Source: Mesostigma viride (lineage: Eukaryota > Streptophyta > Mesostigmatophyceae > Mesostigmatales > Mesostigmataceae). Taken from it: a stretch of 64,000 bases of DNA. Location: contig RPFO01000344.1 in NCBI GenBank assembly GCA_009746045.1, forward strand, positions 31,018 through 95,017, given 5' to 3'. Positions 41,580-50,639 of the stretch are shown one piece after another. Made by a program: the position numbers and the translations under genes. The notes under the pieces were generated by a model. The model was not told the DNA's origin and did no database searches. It saw only the letters and a program-made list of their open reading frames with translations. Positions within the stretch are counted from its first letter, which is position 1. Every line of letters starts with the position of its first letter.

Positions 41580-42286
41580 AGCTGGCTAGCTGCTGATAGT
41601 GGTATCCTGCTGCTGTTCTGAGTGGTTCGTGAGGGTTTGGCTGCATTTTTGGTCGTGTTTGGGCTTTTGGCCTCGTGGGGAGGAGGACGAACGGCATATT
41701 CCCGGCATATTCCGGGAATATTCCCACGAATATGCCGTGGGACGGTCGCTAGAAGGAAACTGTCGCGCCGCGTCGGCAGTTACGTGACAGGGATACGGAC
41801 TGTCATGGCAGACTGACAGATCGGACAGGTGTCAGACGGGACAGTGCGCTGACTGTCGTGGCAGATCTTCGTAACCGACACGCGGCGGAACCGGCGCGGC
41901 GCGGACTGACGTGGCACGCTGTCAGATCTGACGTGGCACGGTACTGACATGGCAGGCCGTCCGAACCGGCAGCTGACGGATACGGCGTTGTACGGACTGT
42001 CATGTCAGACCGTTCAGACTGCCACGCGGCAGTCTGGCATGACAATTGGACGGAATCTAGCGGGAAATCTTACAATATACGTGCAGTTACGTGTTTGTAG
42101 TAATCTGTACTACCTGTAGTATCACCCGCTGCATTTCTACTTCGAATATACTCTCTGTACTACGAATCCTAGTGCAATTGTACTATGAGACGCCATGAGA
42201 TAGAGACAAAGTCATGGATTTCCATTAGAATCATAATAAGGCTTAATGCCCATAGGGGACTTTGTCTATTCCAAAGGGGCACTTAG
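41580..42286. other. Palindrome-rich intergenic stretch
   Basis: 41695-41750 holds GGCATATTCCCGGCATATTC, CCGGGAATATTCCC and GAATATGCCGTGGGA, a nest of AATATTCC palindromes. 41770-42050 has many repeats of the form CTGTCATG/TGACGTGGCA with GCCACG. The rest is AT-rich. No gene. The same palindromes occur at 43025-43050 and 45405-45430, upstream of the other cluster genes. Confidence 0.55.
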
Positions 42287-42922
42287 TTAGTGAACCCCCT
42301 CCAGGGCCAGGCGGCGACAGAACTTGTCGTACATCTTGTCGCAGGTGGCATTCATGACCCTCAGTTCCCTCTCGCAGACAGCGGGGGAAAAGTTGACAGG
42401 CAGATAGGCGTGGTACTCGGCCTTCACGAGGTCCACGAGCACACGGCAATGCTCCTCTGCGGTCTTATCCTTATCCACCTGAGGAATGGATTCAACATAC
42501 TCCTTCATCACATCCCACAGGCGGGGAATCGCGCAAACGCGGTCAGACAGCTTAACCTCTAGGTCGATGGCCAGAGTTGCCACCTCCATACGCCTATCGC
42601 CATACTTGCAGGCGTCCATCCTCTTCTCAAAAGTGGAAAGGGACTGCACACCGCCTTGAGCGATGGCGATGGCAAAGTTGCGCAGGGCCCATCCTGTATA
42701 GTGGCAAAACGGCCCTGGCTGCCTGCGCTTAGAGAGGAAGCGCCCCTCAAGCTCAGTGGCAATAGCATCCAACAGCTGCATCATTCGCTGCTCTGTCTTA
42801 GCTTTGACAGCGTCCCACGGCACTTGCAGCTGCTTGCTGACACCACACCCGTGGGGCCATGCCAACTCCACGATTTCGTGCACAATCTCAGCTGGCAGGC
42901 TGTTAAAAGTGGCAGCGGCCAT
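42287..42922 (-). CDS. F-box-like protein 1
   Basis: An intact 211-codon single-exon frame. The N-terminus TFNSLPAEIVHEIVELAWP is F-box-like (LPxEIxxxI/V). The rest is helical without repeats such as LRR or WD40. The paralog at 45586-46032 shares the start (FEDLPSEILFVLAELSWP) and the following helix. If a true F-box, it would bind Skp1 and bring substrates to an SCF ubiquitin ligase; this is inference from about 20 residues. Giant viruses and algae both carry such proteins, so origin is open. Confidence 0.55.
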   Translation of the reverse strand: MAAATFNSLPAEIVHEIVELAWPHGCGVSKQLQVPWDAVKAKTEQRMMQLLDAIATELEGRFLSKRRQPGPFCHYTGWALRNFAIAIAQGGVQSLSTFEKRMDACKYGDRRMEVATLAIDLEVKLSDRVCAIPRLWDVMKEYVESIPQVDKDKTAEEHCRVLVDLVKAEYHAYLPVNFSPAVCERELRVMNATCDKMYDKFCRRLALEGVH

Positions 42923-43393
42923 GTCTTCTTTGTGGTAGTGGTGCTAGTGCTGTTGGGATGCTGGAGCAGGCGAGAAGTGCCCACTTTGACGTGGTGTCGG
43001 ACCTTTGTACCCCGCCCCACGGCATCTTCGCGGAATATTCCGTGGACCGACGATCTCCCACGGGACGCTGCCACGCGGCGGAGATCGGACGGTCCACGGC
43101 AATTCAGATCTCCCATGATAGTACGGCGTATCTCGGATACGGCGCGGCGCCGGTACGGCCGGGCCAGTATCATGGATACTGGTCCGAGTACCGTGGCACG
43201 GCATTCCGCCACGTCACCACCGCGCCGCGCCGCGCCGCGCCATGGAACCTTCTAGAGGATCGATCCCAGCCGTCCGATGAAGATCTCGTGGGAGGGCCAG
43301 TTTCCACAGGTACAAAGGTCGTGCAGGCCTACCAAATGCACCATCACACCACAGAACAGCCATAGCCAGCGCAGAAAACAACAGCAGACCGCC
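42923..43393. other. Palindrome-rich intergenic stretch between divergent genes
   Basis: No gene. Inverted repeats include GCGGAATATTCCGTGG near 43030, GGATACGGCGCGGCGCCGGTA near 43135, and GGCCAGTATCATGGATACTGGT near 43165. It probably holds the promoters of the F-box-like gene (minus) and the Cys-rich gene (plus). Confidence 0.5.
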
Positions 43394-44580
43394 ATGTTTC
43401 CCGTTGATGCAGCAGCTGGGCCATTGTTCGGGCCTCAGACTAGGGCACGACTAGGGCCTTGCATGGGCTTGGTTCTCCCAGATGCTATGGATTGCCATAT
43501 CCTCGCTGCACAAGAACTAGGACTGGTTGTTCCGCCATAGCTCCTGCGCTTGTGCCAGTGCCTGCGCCTGTGCCAGCGCCAGTGCCTGTGATTGTGCCAG
43601 TGCCAGTGCCTGCTGCGCCAGTGCCTGCGCCTGTGTACGTGCCTGCTCCTCTCCCTGGGCTATTCGCCCCTCGGTTTAAGGACTCTGACATTTGGCCTCC
43701 AGCAGGCCATGTGTGGCCAAATGGTAGTGGCGATTCCAAGTTTCCTCTGGTGCATTGCGTCACCTGCAAAAAGGTGCCGGAGAGGGCAGTGTGCAAGAAG
43801 GAGAACGGGGAGATGCAGTGCCGGGGGTGCGCTCTGGATGAACTGAGCGACAAGGTGGATGCACTAGGTCCCTCTCCTCCCACGGAGCAGGTGCAGGAGA
43901 CTGTCAAGAATTTTGACACGGGCTTGCAGATTTACAAGTACGAATATGAGCCCAAGCGTCTCCCGCCTCCTCCCACCGGCTACCCTCTGTCCAAGTGCAT
44001 GTGCGCTGTGTGCAAGAAGCCTGCTCTCCACGCGCACGAAGTGGTGAAGGAGGTCACCCCTCAGATGCTGGAGACCACTTCCCATTTCCGTGTTGCCAAG
44101 CTCGTGGTTGGCGACGTCGTTTGTGGGATCTGCCGCAACGAGTTCCTGGCCCAGTATGTCGACAACAACGTGGTCATCAGCAAGGCCATGTCTCGCGGCA
44201 TGCAGTATTGGGAGTACAAGGGCCATATCGATGAGGTGTTCCAGTACAACGAGGAACTCCACAAGATGGCAGAGCGCGCCCAGGACAACACGCACGACGG
44301 CCCCTCCAGTGACAAGTTTTACTGGCCTCGCAGGCAGTGCCAGAAGTGCATGAAGCGCATCGACATCAACGTGCAGAACCTGTATGTGGCTCCAAGGCCT
44401 CGTTCTTTAGACGTTGACTTGGTCTGCTACGAGTGCGCCAAGTTCTGCAGCCTCGTTTCTGAGGCTGTCGCTTTCCCGGGCTTTAGCCGCCCCAACAACC
44501 GTCTCAAGCGTAATGCAGAGGCCGGGGGCTTCCTTCTGTACGATGTTGTGGGGTCCAACAAGCCCTATTTCTTCGCGTAG
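43394..44580 (+). CDS. Cys-rich zinc-binding protein with Pro-Val-Ala repeat
   Basis: The start is MFPVDAAAGPLFGPQTR at 43394. The first frame runs to 43540, and one base near 43538 is out of place; the second frame continues with a (PVPA)n repeat (43550-43650). The body has paired cysteines: HCVTCKK, MQCRGC, CMCAVCKKPA, VVCGICRNEF, RQCQKCMKR, LVCYECAKFC, which look like four or more CXXC zinc sites. It ends FFA at 44580. An AATAAG poly(A)-like signal lies near 44665. Family not recognised. Cys-pair spacing suggests a structural zinc protein, perhaps of the RING or transcription-related type. Confidence 0.6.
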
Positions 44581-44726
44581 GGTGTCATCTGGGCACTTGA
44601 TTGGCCCATGCAAGCCTATGGAGGCTACTGTTGATAGGGACTTGTGGTATTCTATTTTGTAATGAATAAGACTCTTTGCATGCAAATCCAACACTCATGC
44701 ACTAGGCGTAGGACTTGACTTGTTTG

Positions 44727-45329
44727 CGAAAAGTTCGGGCTATGCGGATAGCCCGAACTTTTGGGGATAGCCCGAACTTTTGGAAACCTTGCTAGGGAAA
44801 AGTAAAAGTTTCCAGTGAGGATCCCAGCCATTTGAAAAGTTCGGGCTATGGTTCGGGCTATCAGTTTATAGCCCGAACCGGACCCTTTTTCCCCTTGGGC
44901 GGTGGTGTCATGCATTGTACATGTAGGGACTTGGTTATTTGGACAGTGTGCAGTGTATGTGTGTGTTTCTTCCTTAGATTGCTAACACATAAAATATAGG
45001 GGTATTTCCTGTATATACAGATAGGATTGCTAACACATAAAATATAGGGATATTACCTATGAGTATATATAGATGGCAATTGCTAACACATAAAATTTTA
45101 TGTGTTGGGAAACAGAGTAAAAGAAAGAGTAACATTCACCCATAGCAACACACCGTCCAGAGGGGAAAAAGGGGAGGTTCGGGCTATAAATCGATAGCCC
45201 GAACCATAGCCCGAACTTTTCAAAATGGCTGGGATCCCCACTGGAAACTTTTACTTTTCCCTAGCAAGGTTTCGAAAAGTTCGGGCTATCCCCAAAAGTT
45301 CGGGCTATCCACATAGCACGAACTTTTCG
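44727..45329. mobile_element. Foldback MITE with about 160-bp TIRs
   Basis: CGAAAAGTTCGGGCTAT at 44727 returns inverted at 45313-45329. The inverted match runs about 160 bases (44727-44886 and 45172-45329), including the blocks GGGAAAAGTAAAAGTTTCC and GGATCCCAGCCATTT. The motif TTCGGGCTAT or its complement occurs about ten times. The interior has three copies of TTGCTAACACATAAAAT. No coding capacity; short frames in the two arms are mirror copies. No clear target duplication. Confidence 0.8.
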
Positions 45330-45585
45330 TGGGAGCCTATGGATGGGCGCCACGTGGCACGGTATCCCACGATAGTTGCCGGCGCCGCGCCGGCGCGGCG
45401 CTCCCACGGAATATCCGTGGGAATATTCCCGGCGCGACGCTTGCACGGCACTATCGTGGGACGCCGTGGCCGAGAGGGTATAAAAGCGGAGTCACGGGCG
45501 TTTGGGGGTAGGTCTCGCCTCCGACACTGCCAGGCACACAGTCATCCACACGCAGACAGCCATCCTTACAGCTGTAAAATACACA
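45330..45585 (+). promoter_or_regulatory. Promoter of F-box-like gene 2, TATA box at 45479
   Basis: TATAAAA at 45479-45485 lies about 100 bases upstream of the ATG at 45586. Just before it is a GC-rich palindrome field: GGCGCCGCGCCGGCGCGGCGC near 45380, CCACGGAATATCCGTGGGAATATTCC near 45405, and CACTATCGTGGGA near 45450. The same kinds of palindromes occur upstream of the other cluster genes. Confidence 0.65.
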
Positions 45586-46032
45586 ATGGCCCATGCTGGT
45601 GCTACTTTCGAGGATCTGCCAAGCGAAATTTTGTTTGTTTTGGCAGAGCTCAGCTGGCCCTACTTGCGTGGTGTGAACAAGGCCTCTCACAAGGAATGGG
45701 AGGCCGTGCTGGCGATAATGGAGGCAAAGGTTCGCGCTGTGCGCAATTTGATTGACGAGGAACTGGAGTTCCGCGATGCCAACCCCTATTGGTGGTTCGT
45801 CGATATAAAGAAGGTGACACCCCGCCGCCTGTATGAGATGACGCCTGATCAGCTGAGGGCCATTTATGACAAGGTGTCTGTGCCCCGCTTGCGTGAGGCG
45901 GAGGGGTACTTGTACACTACCCGCGCTGATCGTTTGGAGCAGATGGATCACGCGTACACTGATTTTGTGGAGGTGCTCAACCGAACTGTCAAGGTCCCCG
46001 TTGGCCCCCACACTAAGGCGGCGACGGCATGA
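45586..46032 (+). CDS. F-box-like protein 2, probably truncated at the viral junction
   Basis: ATG at 45586 follows the TATA box. The N-terminus ATFEDLPSEILFVLAELSWP resembles F-box-like protein 1 (42287-42922). A helical part follows with YWWFVDIKKVTPRRLYEM. The frame stops at 46032 after 148 codons, against 211 in the paralog. The last codons fall where composition changes to the GC-rich viral type, so the C-terminus is probably lost at the junction near 46010-46030. Its TGA overlaps the ATG of the next frame (ATGA). Confidence 0.55.
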   Translation: MAHAGATFEDLPSEILFVLAELSWPYLRGVNKASHKEWEAVLAIMEAKVRAVRNLIDEELEFRDANPYWWFVDIKKVTPRRLYEMTPDQLRAIYDKVSVPRLREAEGYLYTTRADRLEQMDHAYTDFVEVLNRTVKVPVGPHTKAATA

Positions 46033-47069
46033 CGAACGACATCGCGATCGCGACGTCCGGCATCGGTCTCGACGCCGCCCGTTTGCCCGTCGTCCGCCAG
46101 ATCCTGGCCGCGCAGCCGAACACCAAGTTCGTCGCCACCCGCGGGCCGTCCAAGTTGGAGAACCTCGGCAAGGACTGGGCGTATCTGATCGACACCCAGG
46201 GTTCGTTTCGCTTTTCCGTGACCGGATGGACCACTACCTCGACTGGTTTGCTGACCGGTATCGTCTTGCGGGTCGCGGAATCACTTGCCGGGGGGGACAC
46301 AACAAATGCCGTCGGCTACTACACCATGGTCATCAACGAGGAGTCCATCCCCGACTACCTCCGTTTTGCGACGGGCGACGCGCCGACCCAGGCACTCGCC
46401 CACCCGCGCATCAGATGGATCGCCAACCCGCCCAGTTTCGAGTGCAAGCTCGTCGCGCGGTTCTTCTACCTCGACGACTTCGAGAGGAAGCAGTTCGCGC
46501 TCAACGGCCACGAGTACCTGATCACCGAGACGCAGTTTTTCCAGCAGCACGTCGGCGGCGAAAACGAGCTCGACCTCGAGCTGCGGTTCAACCACCCCGT
46601 CAAAGAGCTGCTGTTCTGGTTCAAGCCGTCCGACCTCTCCTTCGCCTCGAACAAGTTCCGCTCGGACGCCGACTTCGGCTATAACGCCTACTGGAAGTTC
46701 TACAACGACAACAGCGAGTTCGGCGACGGCCACCTGTTCACCAAGGCCAACATCTCGCTCAACTCCCAGAACCTGTACGGCGACGGCCGCGACCCCGTGT
46801 ACTTCTCCTACCTGGTCCCCGCCGACTTCCACACGCGCGTGGAGAACAACGCGCGCGTGTACGTCATGCCCTTCGCGCTCAAGCCCGAGTCCTGGAAGCC
46901 CACCGGCAGCGTGAACATGTCCCGCTTGGACAGCGTCAAGCTGCACCTCAAGGGCCTCGGTCTCTCGTCCAGGGGCGGCATCCCCTCCGGCACCATCGAC
47001 GTGTACGCGCGCAGTTTCAACCTCGTGCGCATCCAGTCGGGCATGGGCGGCAAGCGCTTCGCCTCGTAA
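46029..47069 (+). CDS. MCP: NCLDV major capsid protein, C-terminal half, with foreign N-terminal part
   Basis: From about 46440 the frame matches the second capsid gene next door: KLVARFFYLDDFERKQFA, YLITETQFF, FNHPVKELLFWF against KLRLVCRFVYLDDFERKQFA, YLITETQHY, FSHPVKELIFYY. It continues to the normal capsid C-terminus (NAYWKFYNDN, YVMPFALKPESWKPTGSVN, SGTIDVYARSFNLVRI). The first 135 residues (MTNDIAIATSGIGL and on) do not match the capsid N-terminus and have no recognised relation, so this is a chimera made at a breakpoint near 46430. A normal double jelly-roll capsid protein would need about 250 more N-terminal residues. Confidence 0.8.
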   Translation: MTNDIAIATSGIGLDAARLPVVRQILAAQPNTKFVATRGPSKLENLGKDWAYLIDTQGSFRFSVTGWTTTSTGLLTGIVLRVAESLAGGDTTNAVGYYTMVINEESIPDYLRFATGDAPTQALAHPRIRWIANPPSFECKLVARFFYLDDFERKQFALNGHEYLITETQFFQQHVGGENELDLELRFNHPVKELLFWFKPSDLSFASNKFRSDADFGYNAYWKFYNDNSEFGDGHLFTKANISLNSQNLYGDGRDPVYFSYLVPADFHTRVENNARVYVMPFALKPESWKPTGSVNMSRLDSVKLHLKGLGLSSRGGIPSGTIDVYARSFNLVRIQSGMGGKRFAS

Positions 47070-47136
47070 GCCTTGTCGCGCGATCGCGGCAAATGGTTTT
47101 TCGCCAAGAAAAAATCTTTCCGGGTAGTATACGACA
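47070..47136 (+). promoter_or_regulatory. Capsid gene promoter, A/T run plus GTATAC before ATG
   Basis: AAGAAAAAATCTTT at 47107-47118 followed by GTAGTATACGACA directly before the ATG at 47137. The same layout (A or T run, then GTAT-like, then ATG within about 30 bases) stands before several other genes of the viral block. Confidence 0.5.
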
Positions 47137-48210
47137 ATGTCTGGCTGTCCGGTCCTCGTCCTCCGCGCCAAGGGTCCGCAGGACGCCTCGCTCACCGTCT
47201 CGCCCGTCAAGACCTTCTTCAAGTCGATCTACCCCCGCCACACCAACTTCTCGTTCGAGGACACGGAGGTCGTGTCCGTCGCCGGGAACCAGGGGTTCGG
47301 CAGGGAGGTGACGTTCCAGATCCCGAAGAGCGGCGATCTCGTCTCGAAGATGTTCCTGTATCTCGAACTTCCGCCCATCAGGGAGTGGAACAATAATCCT
47401 TCTCCTCCTTTCGGATCGGCGTGGTGGAAGATTTTCGACCCGTTCTATGACGATATCGCGCGCATCCTCATCAAAAAGGTCGAGTTCAAGATCGGAGGAA
47501 CCGTCATCGAGGAGATGACCGGCGAGTTCATGCACGTCTACGACCAGCTGTCCCGCGACCCGTCGACGTCCTACGTGGAGAACACTCCTGCGCGGCACGG
47601 CGGGTCGGTCCGCGTCGAGAACGGCGGACAGACGGGCGGGAGGAAGAGTTACATCTACGTCCCCTTGCAGTTCTCGTTCTGCCTCGAGGACGGCATGGCT
47701 CTCCCCATGATCGCGCTGCAGTACCACGACGCCAAGGTCGTCGTCACGCTCAACAGCAAGGACGCGATCTTCACGCAGATGGCGGGCGGGAACAAGTACC
47801 CCGGCACCACCTTGAGCCGCGACCCGCAGACGTGGGCCACACTCTCGGGCGTGGACGGTTACCGCAACGCGATGATGGAGTCTATGGACGACATCGCCAA
47901 GTTGCGGCTCGTGTGTCGGTTCGTATACTTGGACGATTTCGAACGTAAGCAGTTCGCGGAGGAGCGGCACCAGTACCTGATCACCGAGACCCAGCACTAC
48001 TCTCATTACGTGACCGAGGGGTCCGGCCTCGAGACCATCGCCCTGTCGTTCAGTCATCCCGTGAAGGAACTCATTTTCTATTACAAAGCCGATAACCGTC
48101 TGTCGGATCCGGATACGTCTCCCGACCCGACGGCGGCGTATTGGGGACAAAGCCACCATCCCTTTCCGCCTGTCGGCCAATCCGCGATCGGTGAACAGCG
48201 TCGTGTCTAG
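47137..48210 (+). CDS. MCP: NCLDV major capsid protein, N-terminal three quarters (truncated)
   Basis: The N-terminus is typical for giant-virus capsid proteins: VKTFFKSIYPRHTNFSFED, VTFQIPKSGDLVSKMFLYLE. The first jelly roll and start of the second follow (KVEFKIGGTVIEEMTGEF, YVPLQFSFCLEDGMALPMIA, VYLDDFERKQF, HPVKELIFYYKADN). Homology stops after AAYW near 48149; the final residues to 48210 read antisense through the neighbouring minus-strand gene. About 120 C-terminal residues are missing. The protein forms the icosahedral capsid shell. Confidence 0.85.
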   Translation: MSGCPVLVLRAKGPQDASLTVSPVKTFFKSIYPRHTNFSFEDTEVVSVAGNQGFGREVTFQIPKSGDLVSKMFLYLELPPIREWNNNPSPPFGSAWWKIFDPFYDDIARILIKKVEFKIGGTVIEEMTGEFMHVYDQLSRDPSTSYVENTPARHGGSVRVENGGQTGGRKSYIYVPLQFSFCLEDGMALPMIALQYHDAKVVVTLNSKDAIFTQMAGGNKYPGTTLSRDPQTWATLSGVDGYRNAMMESMDDIAKLRLVCRFVYLDDFERKQFAEERHQYLITETQHYSHYVTEGSGLETIALSFSHPVKELIFYYKADNRLSDPDTSPDPTAAYWGQSHHPFPPVGQSAIGEQRRV

Positions 48211-48597
48211 CATCAATTTGCGCACATTGCGTTGCCCCTGATTCACCTCTTTGGATATGTCCGATTTAGGAACGCCGCGTTTTTTCAACTCGGACTTGGT
48301 GAAGTCTTTTGCCATTCTCTCGATCTGTAGTTCGCGTTCGAACGCCTTGTCGATGTCTTCGTTGGACAAGTCTAACATTTCCGTGAAGGTCGCCACCCTC
48401 GCATGGGCTTGCGGAATTGCGGGGGCACGGCCGCGTTTGGCCGCACCGGACTTGGCCGCGCCGGACTTGGCCGCGCCGGACTTGGCCGCGCCGGCCTCGG
48501 CCGTGCCGCCCTCGTTGTCCGCCCTCACGCGATGTTTGCGCGGCCGGCGCGCGGGTCGCGTTCGTTTGGCACGCTTGGTGGCCGTGGCGGTTTTCAT
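48149..48597 (-). CDS. Basic repeat protein (virion or DNA-binding type), C-terminus lost
   Basis: Starts at 48597 (MKTATATKRAKRTRPARRPR) after an AT-rich lead CCAAAAATAATG...GGGTATGATAAGA. A strongly basic N-terminus is followed by four AAKSG units (15-base DNA repeats at about 48440-48500) and a charged helical part: MLDLSNEDIDKAFERELQIE, FTKSELKKRGVPKSDISK. Sense-like coding ends near 48149, where the capsid gene from the other strand breaks off. It looks like a histone-like or virion core protein, by composition only. Confidence 0.5.
48435..48505. repeat. 15-bp tandem repeat GACTTGGCCGCGCCG
   Basis: Four to five copies of the unit. They code for AAKSG repeats of the basic protein on the minus strand. 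Confidence 0.85.
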
Positions 48598-48639
48598 TCT
48601 TATCATACCCACTATGCACATTATTTTTGGCGGTTTGCA

Positions 48640-50010
48640 GAGTTCTGGCGACGCGCAGATCGCGCGGGCTTTCGAGAAGATCGCCCGGCTGATGTCCAAA
48701 CGCGCGGACCAGCTCTTGTCGAAGATGGACATCGTGGATATCGTGAACCACCTCGGAACGATGTTGAGCAGCCGTCGTTCGGCGGAGATCGCGCTATGCG
48801 AGTACGGCTCGGCGGAGTGGAAAGAGTTCGCCTACGCGAAAAAGGATTGGTGGATCGAGAATTCCCATCGCCAGCAGTCGAACAACAGTCTGGTCTTCTC
48901 GTCCAAGCCGACGAGGGCGCAGCTCGAGGAGATCTTCCAGATCATGCAAGAATCGGGCGGGTCCGAGCCCGGCATGCTGAATATCGAATCGGCTCTGAAA
49001 CGGGCGCCGTGGACGAAGGGCGTGAATCCGTGCTGCGAGATTCTGTTGGGGAACAAGAGCTTCTGCAATCTGTCGGAGATCAACCTGGCGGCGTTCCGCG
49101 CGGGCGACAAGGCCGGACTGGAGCGTGCGCTCGTCCTTGCCGCGCGCATGAACTACCGCCAGACACTCGTCGATCTTCGCGACGAGATCCTGCAAGAAGC
49201 GTGGCATCTGAACAACTTCTTCCTCCGTTTATGCGGAGTCGGGTTAACCGGCGTCGTGTCCCGCCCCGACTTGAAGACCTACGACTACCGCCGCATGAAG
49301 AACATCGCGGTGTCCGCGGCGTACTCCATGGCCTACGAGTTGAAGACCCCTCTGCCGAAGAACGTGACGTGCATCAAGCCCAGCGGCACCTGTCGAAGAT
49401 CATGTCCACGCGGCAGTGGGGCGAGGTGCCCGAGGGCGTGCACAAGCCGCTCGGGAGGTACATCTTCAACAACATCACGTACTCGAAGCACGACCCGCTG
49501 GTCGCCCGGTTCGCGGACGCGGGGTACAAGATCGTGGACAAGCCCTTCGAGCCGGAGTCCGTGCTCGTCACGTTCCCGGTGTCGTACGACTCCGTCCCCT
49601 TCACGAAGAAGTGGGTGACGCGCAAGGACGGGACGAAGGAGGAGGTCGAGGTGAACACGGAGACGGCCGTCGAGCAACTCGAGCGGTACCGCGACCTGAT
49701 GAACTCGTACGTCGAGCAAAACGTCAGCTGCACGATCTCGTACGACCCCTCCGAGATCGAGTCCATCCTGGACTGGCTCAACGCGCACTGGGACGAGTAC
49801 GTCGGCGTCTCGTTCTTGCTGCGGGCGGACCCGACCAAGAACGCCGCCGATCTGGGATACGCGTACCTGCCCCAGGAAGTGGTTACCAAGGCCCGCTTCG
49901 ACGCGTACAAGGAGTCGCTGCGTCCCGTGAACTACAAAGGCATCATGCATGTGGACGAGGAGCCGGGCGCTGCCTCGGATTGTGTCGGCGGGGCTTGCCC
50001 CGTGAAGTGA
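48640..50010 (+). pseudogene. nrdJ: Class II (B12-dependent) ribonucleoside-triphosphate reductase, N-truncated and frameshifted
   Basis: Homology begins near 48650 (FEKIARLMSKRADQLLSKMD) and covers IVNHLGTMLSSRRSAEIAL, SNNSLVF, then the active site NPCCEILLGNKSFCNL. The two outer cysteines sit 11 residues apart, as the thiyl Cys408 and redox Cys419 do in the Lactobacillus enzyme, with the Glu two after the first. Next comes TCIKPSGT; there, at 49390, the frame slips by one base and resumes KIMSTRQWGEVPEG. It ends DCVGGACPVK, with the C-terminal shuttle cysteines five apart. Roughly 280 N-terminal residues (with the Cys119 partner and substrate-site parts) are absent, replaced by the basic-protein gene. 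The intact enzyme reduces NTPs to dNTPs using adenosylcobalamin. Confidence 0.88.
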
Positions 50011-50615
50011 TCACCCTGTCATCGCCGTCCTGTTGAACGGCATATTGCTAGCGGTAGGGGGAGGAGCGTAGTACGGCATGTTGTATGGCATAGGCTCGAA
50101 GTTGGCTTGCACGGTTACGTTTGTTCCTGCGGATGAATCCGTACGTTTTTTCCAAGAATAATAAATGATTCCAATTACGACCGTAATGACCAACAGGACA
50201 ATTATGACACTCTTGATTTTGTCCGCGATAGACCCGCCGCCCTCCTCTTCGTCCCCGCGCCCGTCCCATCCCCCGCGCCTCCTTCCTTATCGTCGTTCTT
50301 GTTGAACACAGAGTTCACGATCAACATGCCGGCGACGGTGGCGAAAGCCCCTCCGACGGCCTCCACGCCGTACCGCCTCGCAAAGTCGGTCGCTCTCTCC
50401 CTGAAACTCTTCGAGGCGGCCTCGCTGACGGCGTCCGCCGACTTGCCGGCCGCGCTGGCCTGCTCGGCCTTCTGGAGAGCCTGAAGCCTCTCGATTTCCT
50501 TGGCGATCTCGGTCGTCTTCTTCGCGTCGGCGGCAGCGTCGGCCGCCGTGGTGGCGGTCTTCAGTTCGTCGGCGCCCCGGAGGGCATCCGTTAACGCAGA
50601 CGCGCTGGGGGGCAT
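50011..50615 (-). CDS. Membrane protein with Ala-rich coiled coil, frameshifted
   Basis: Starts at 50615 (MPPSASALTDALRGADEL) after GTATCTATAA. Ala/Glu-rich helices follow (EIERLQALQKAEQASAAG), then a hydrophobic stretch (VGGAFATVAGMLIVNSVF) and a Gly/Asp run. Within the G-rich 50237-50285 the frame shifts by one base and goes on as EEEGGGSIADKIKSV, a second hydrophobic segment (IIVLLVITVVIGIIYYSW) and a Tyr/Pro tail ending at 50011. That stop directly abuts the reductase stop on the other strand. Two-pass membrane or virion membrane protein; family unknown. Confidence 0.6.
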
Positions 50616-50639
50616 TTATAGATACAGGACACAATTTTA

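Noticed and set aside
43459..43545. Short intron in the Cys-rich gene at 43538
   Set aside because: A single-base change joins the two frames without loss of residues; no convincing donor and acceptor pair.
47017..48732. 571-codon minus-strand frame across the capsid and RNR genes
   Set aside because: Only the part 48149-48597 has sense-like composition; the rest is antisense of the capsid gene.
49240..49420. Intron at the RNR frame break
   Set aside because: The reading resumes within one base of KPSGT with no GT...AG span of missing residues, so a one-base slip explains it better.
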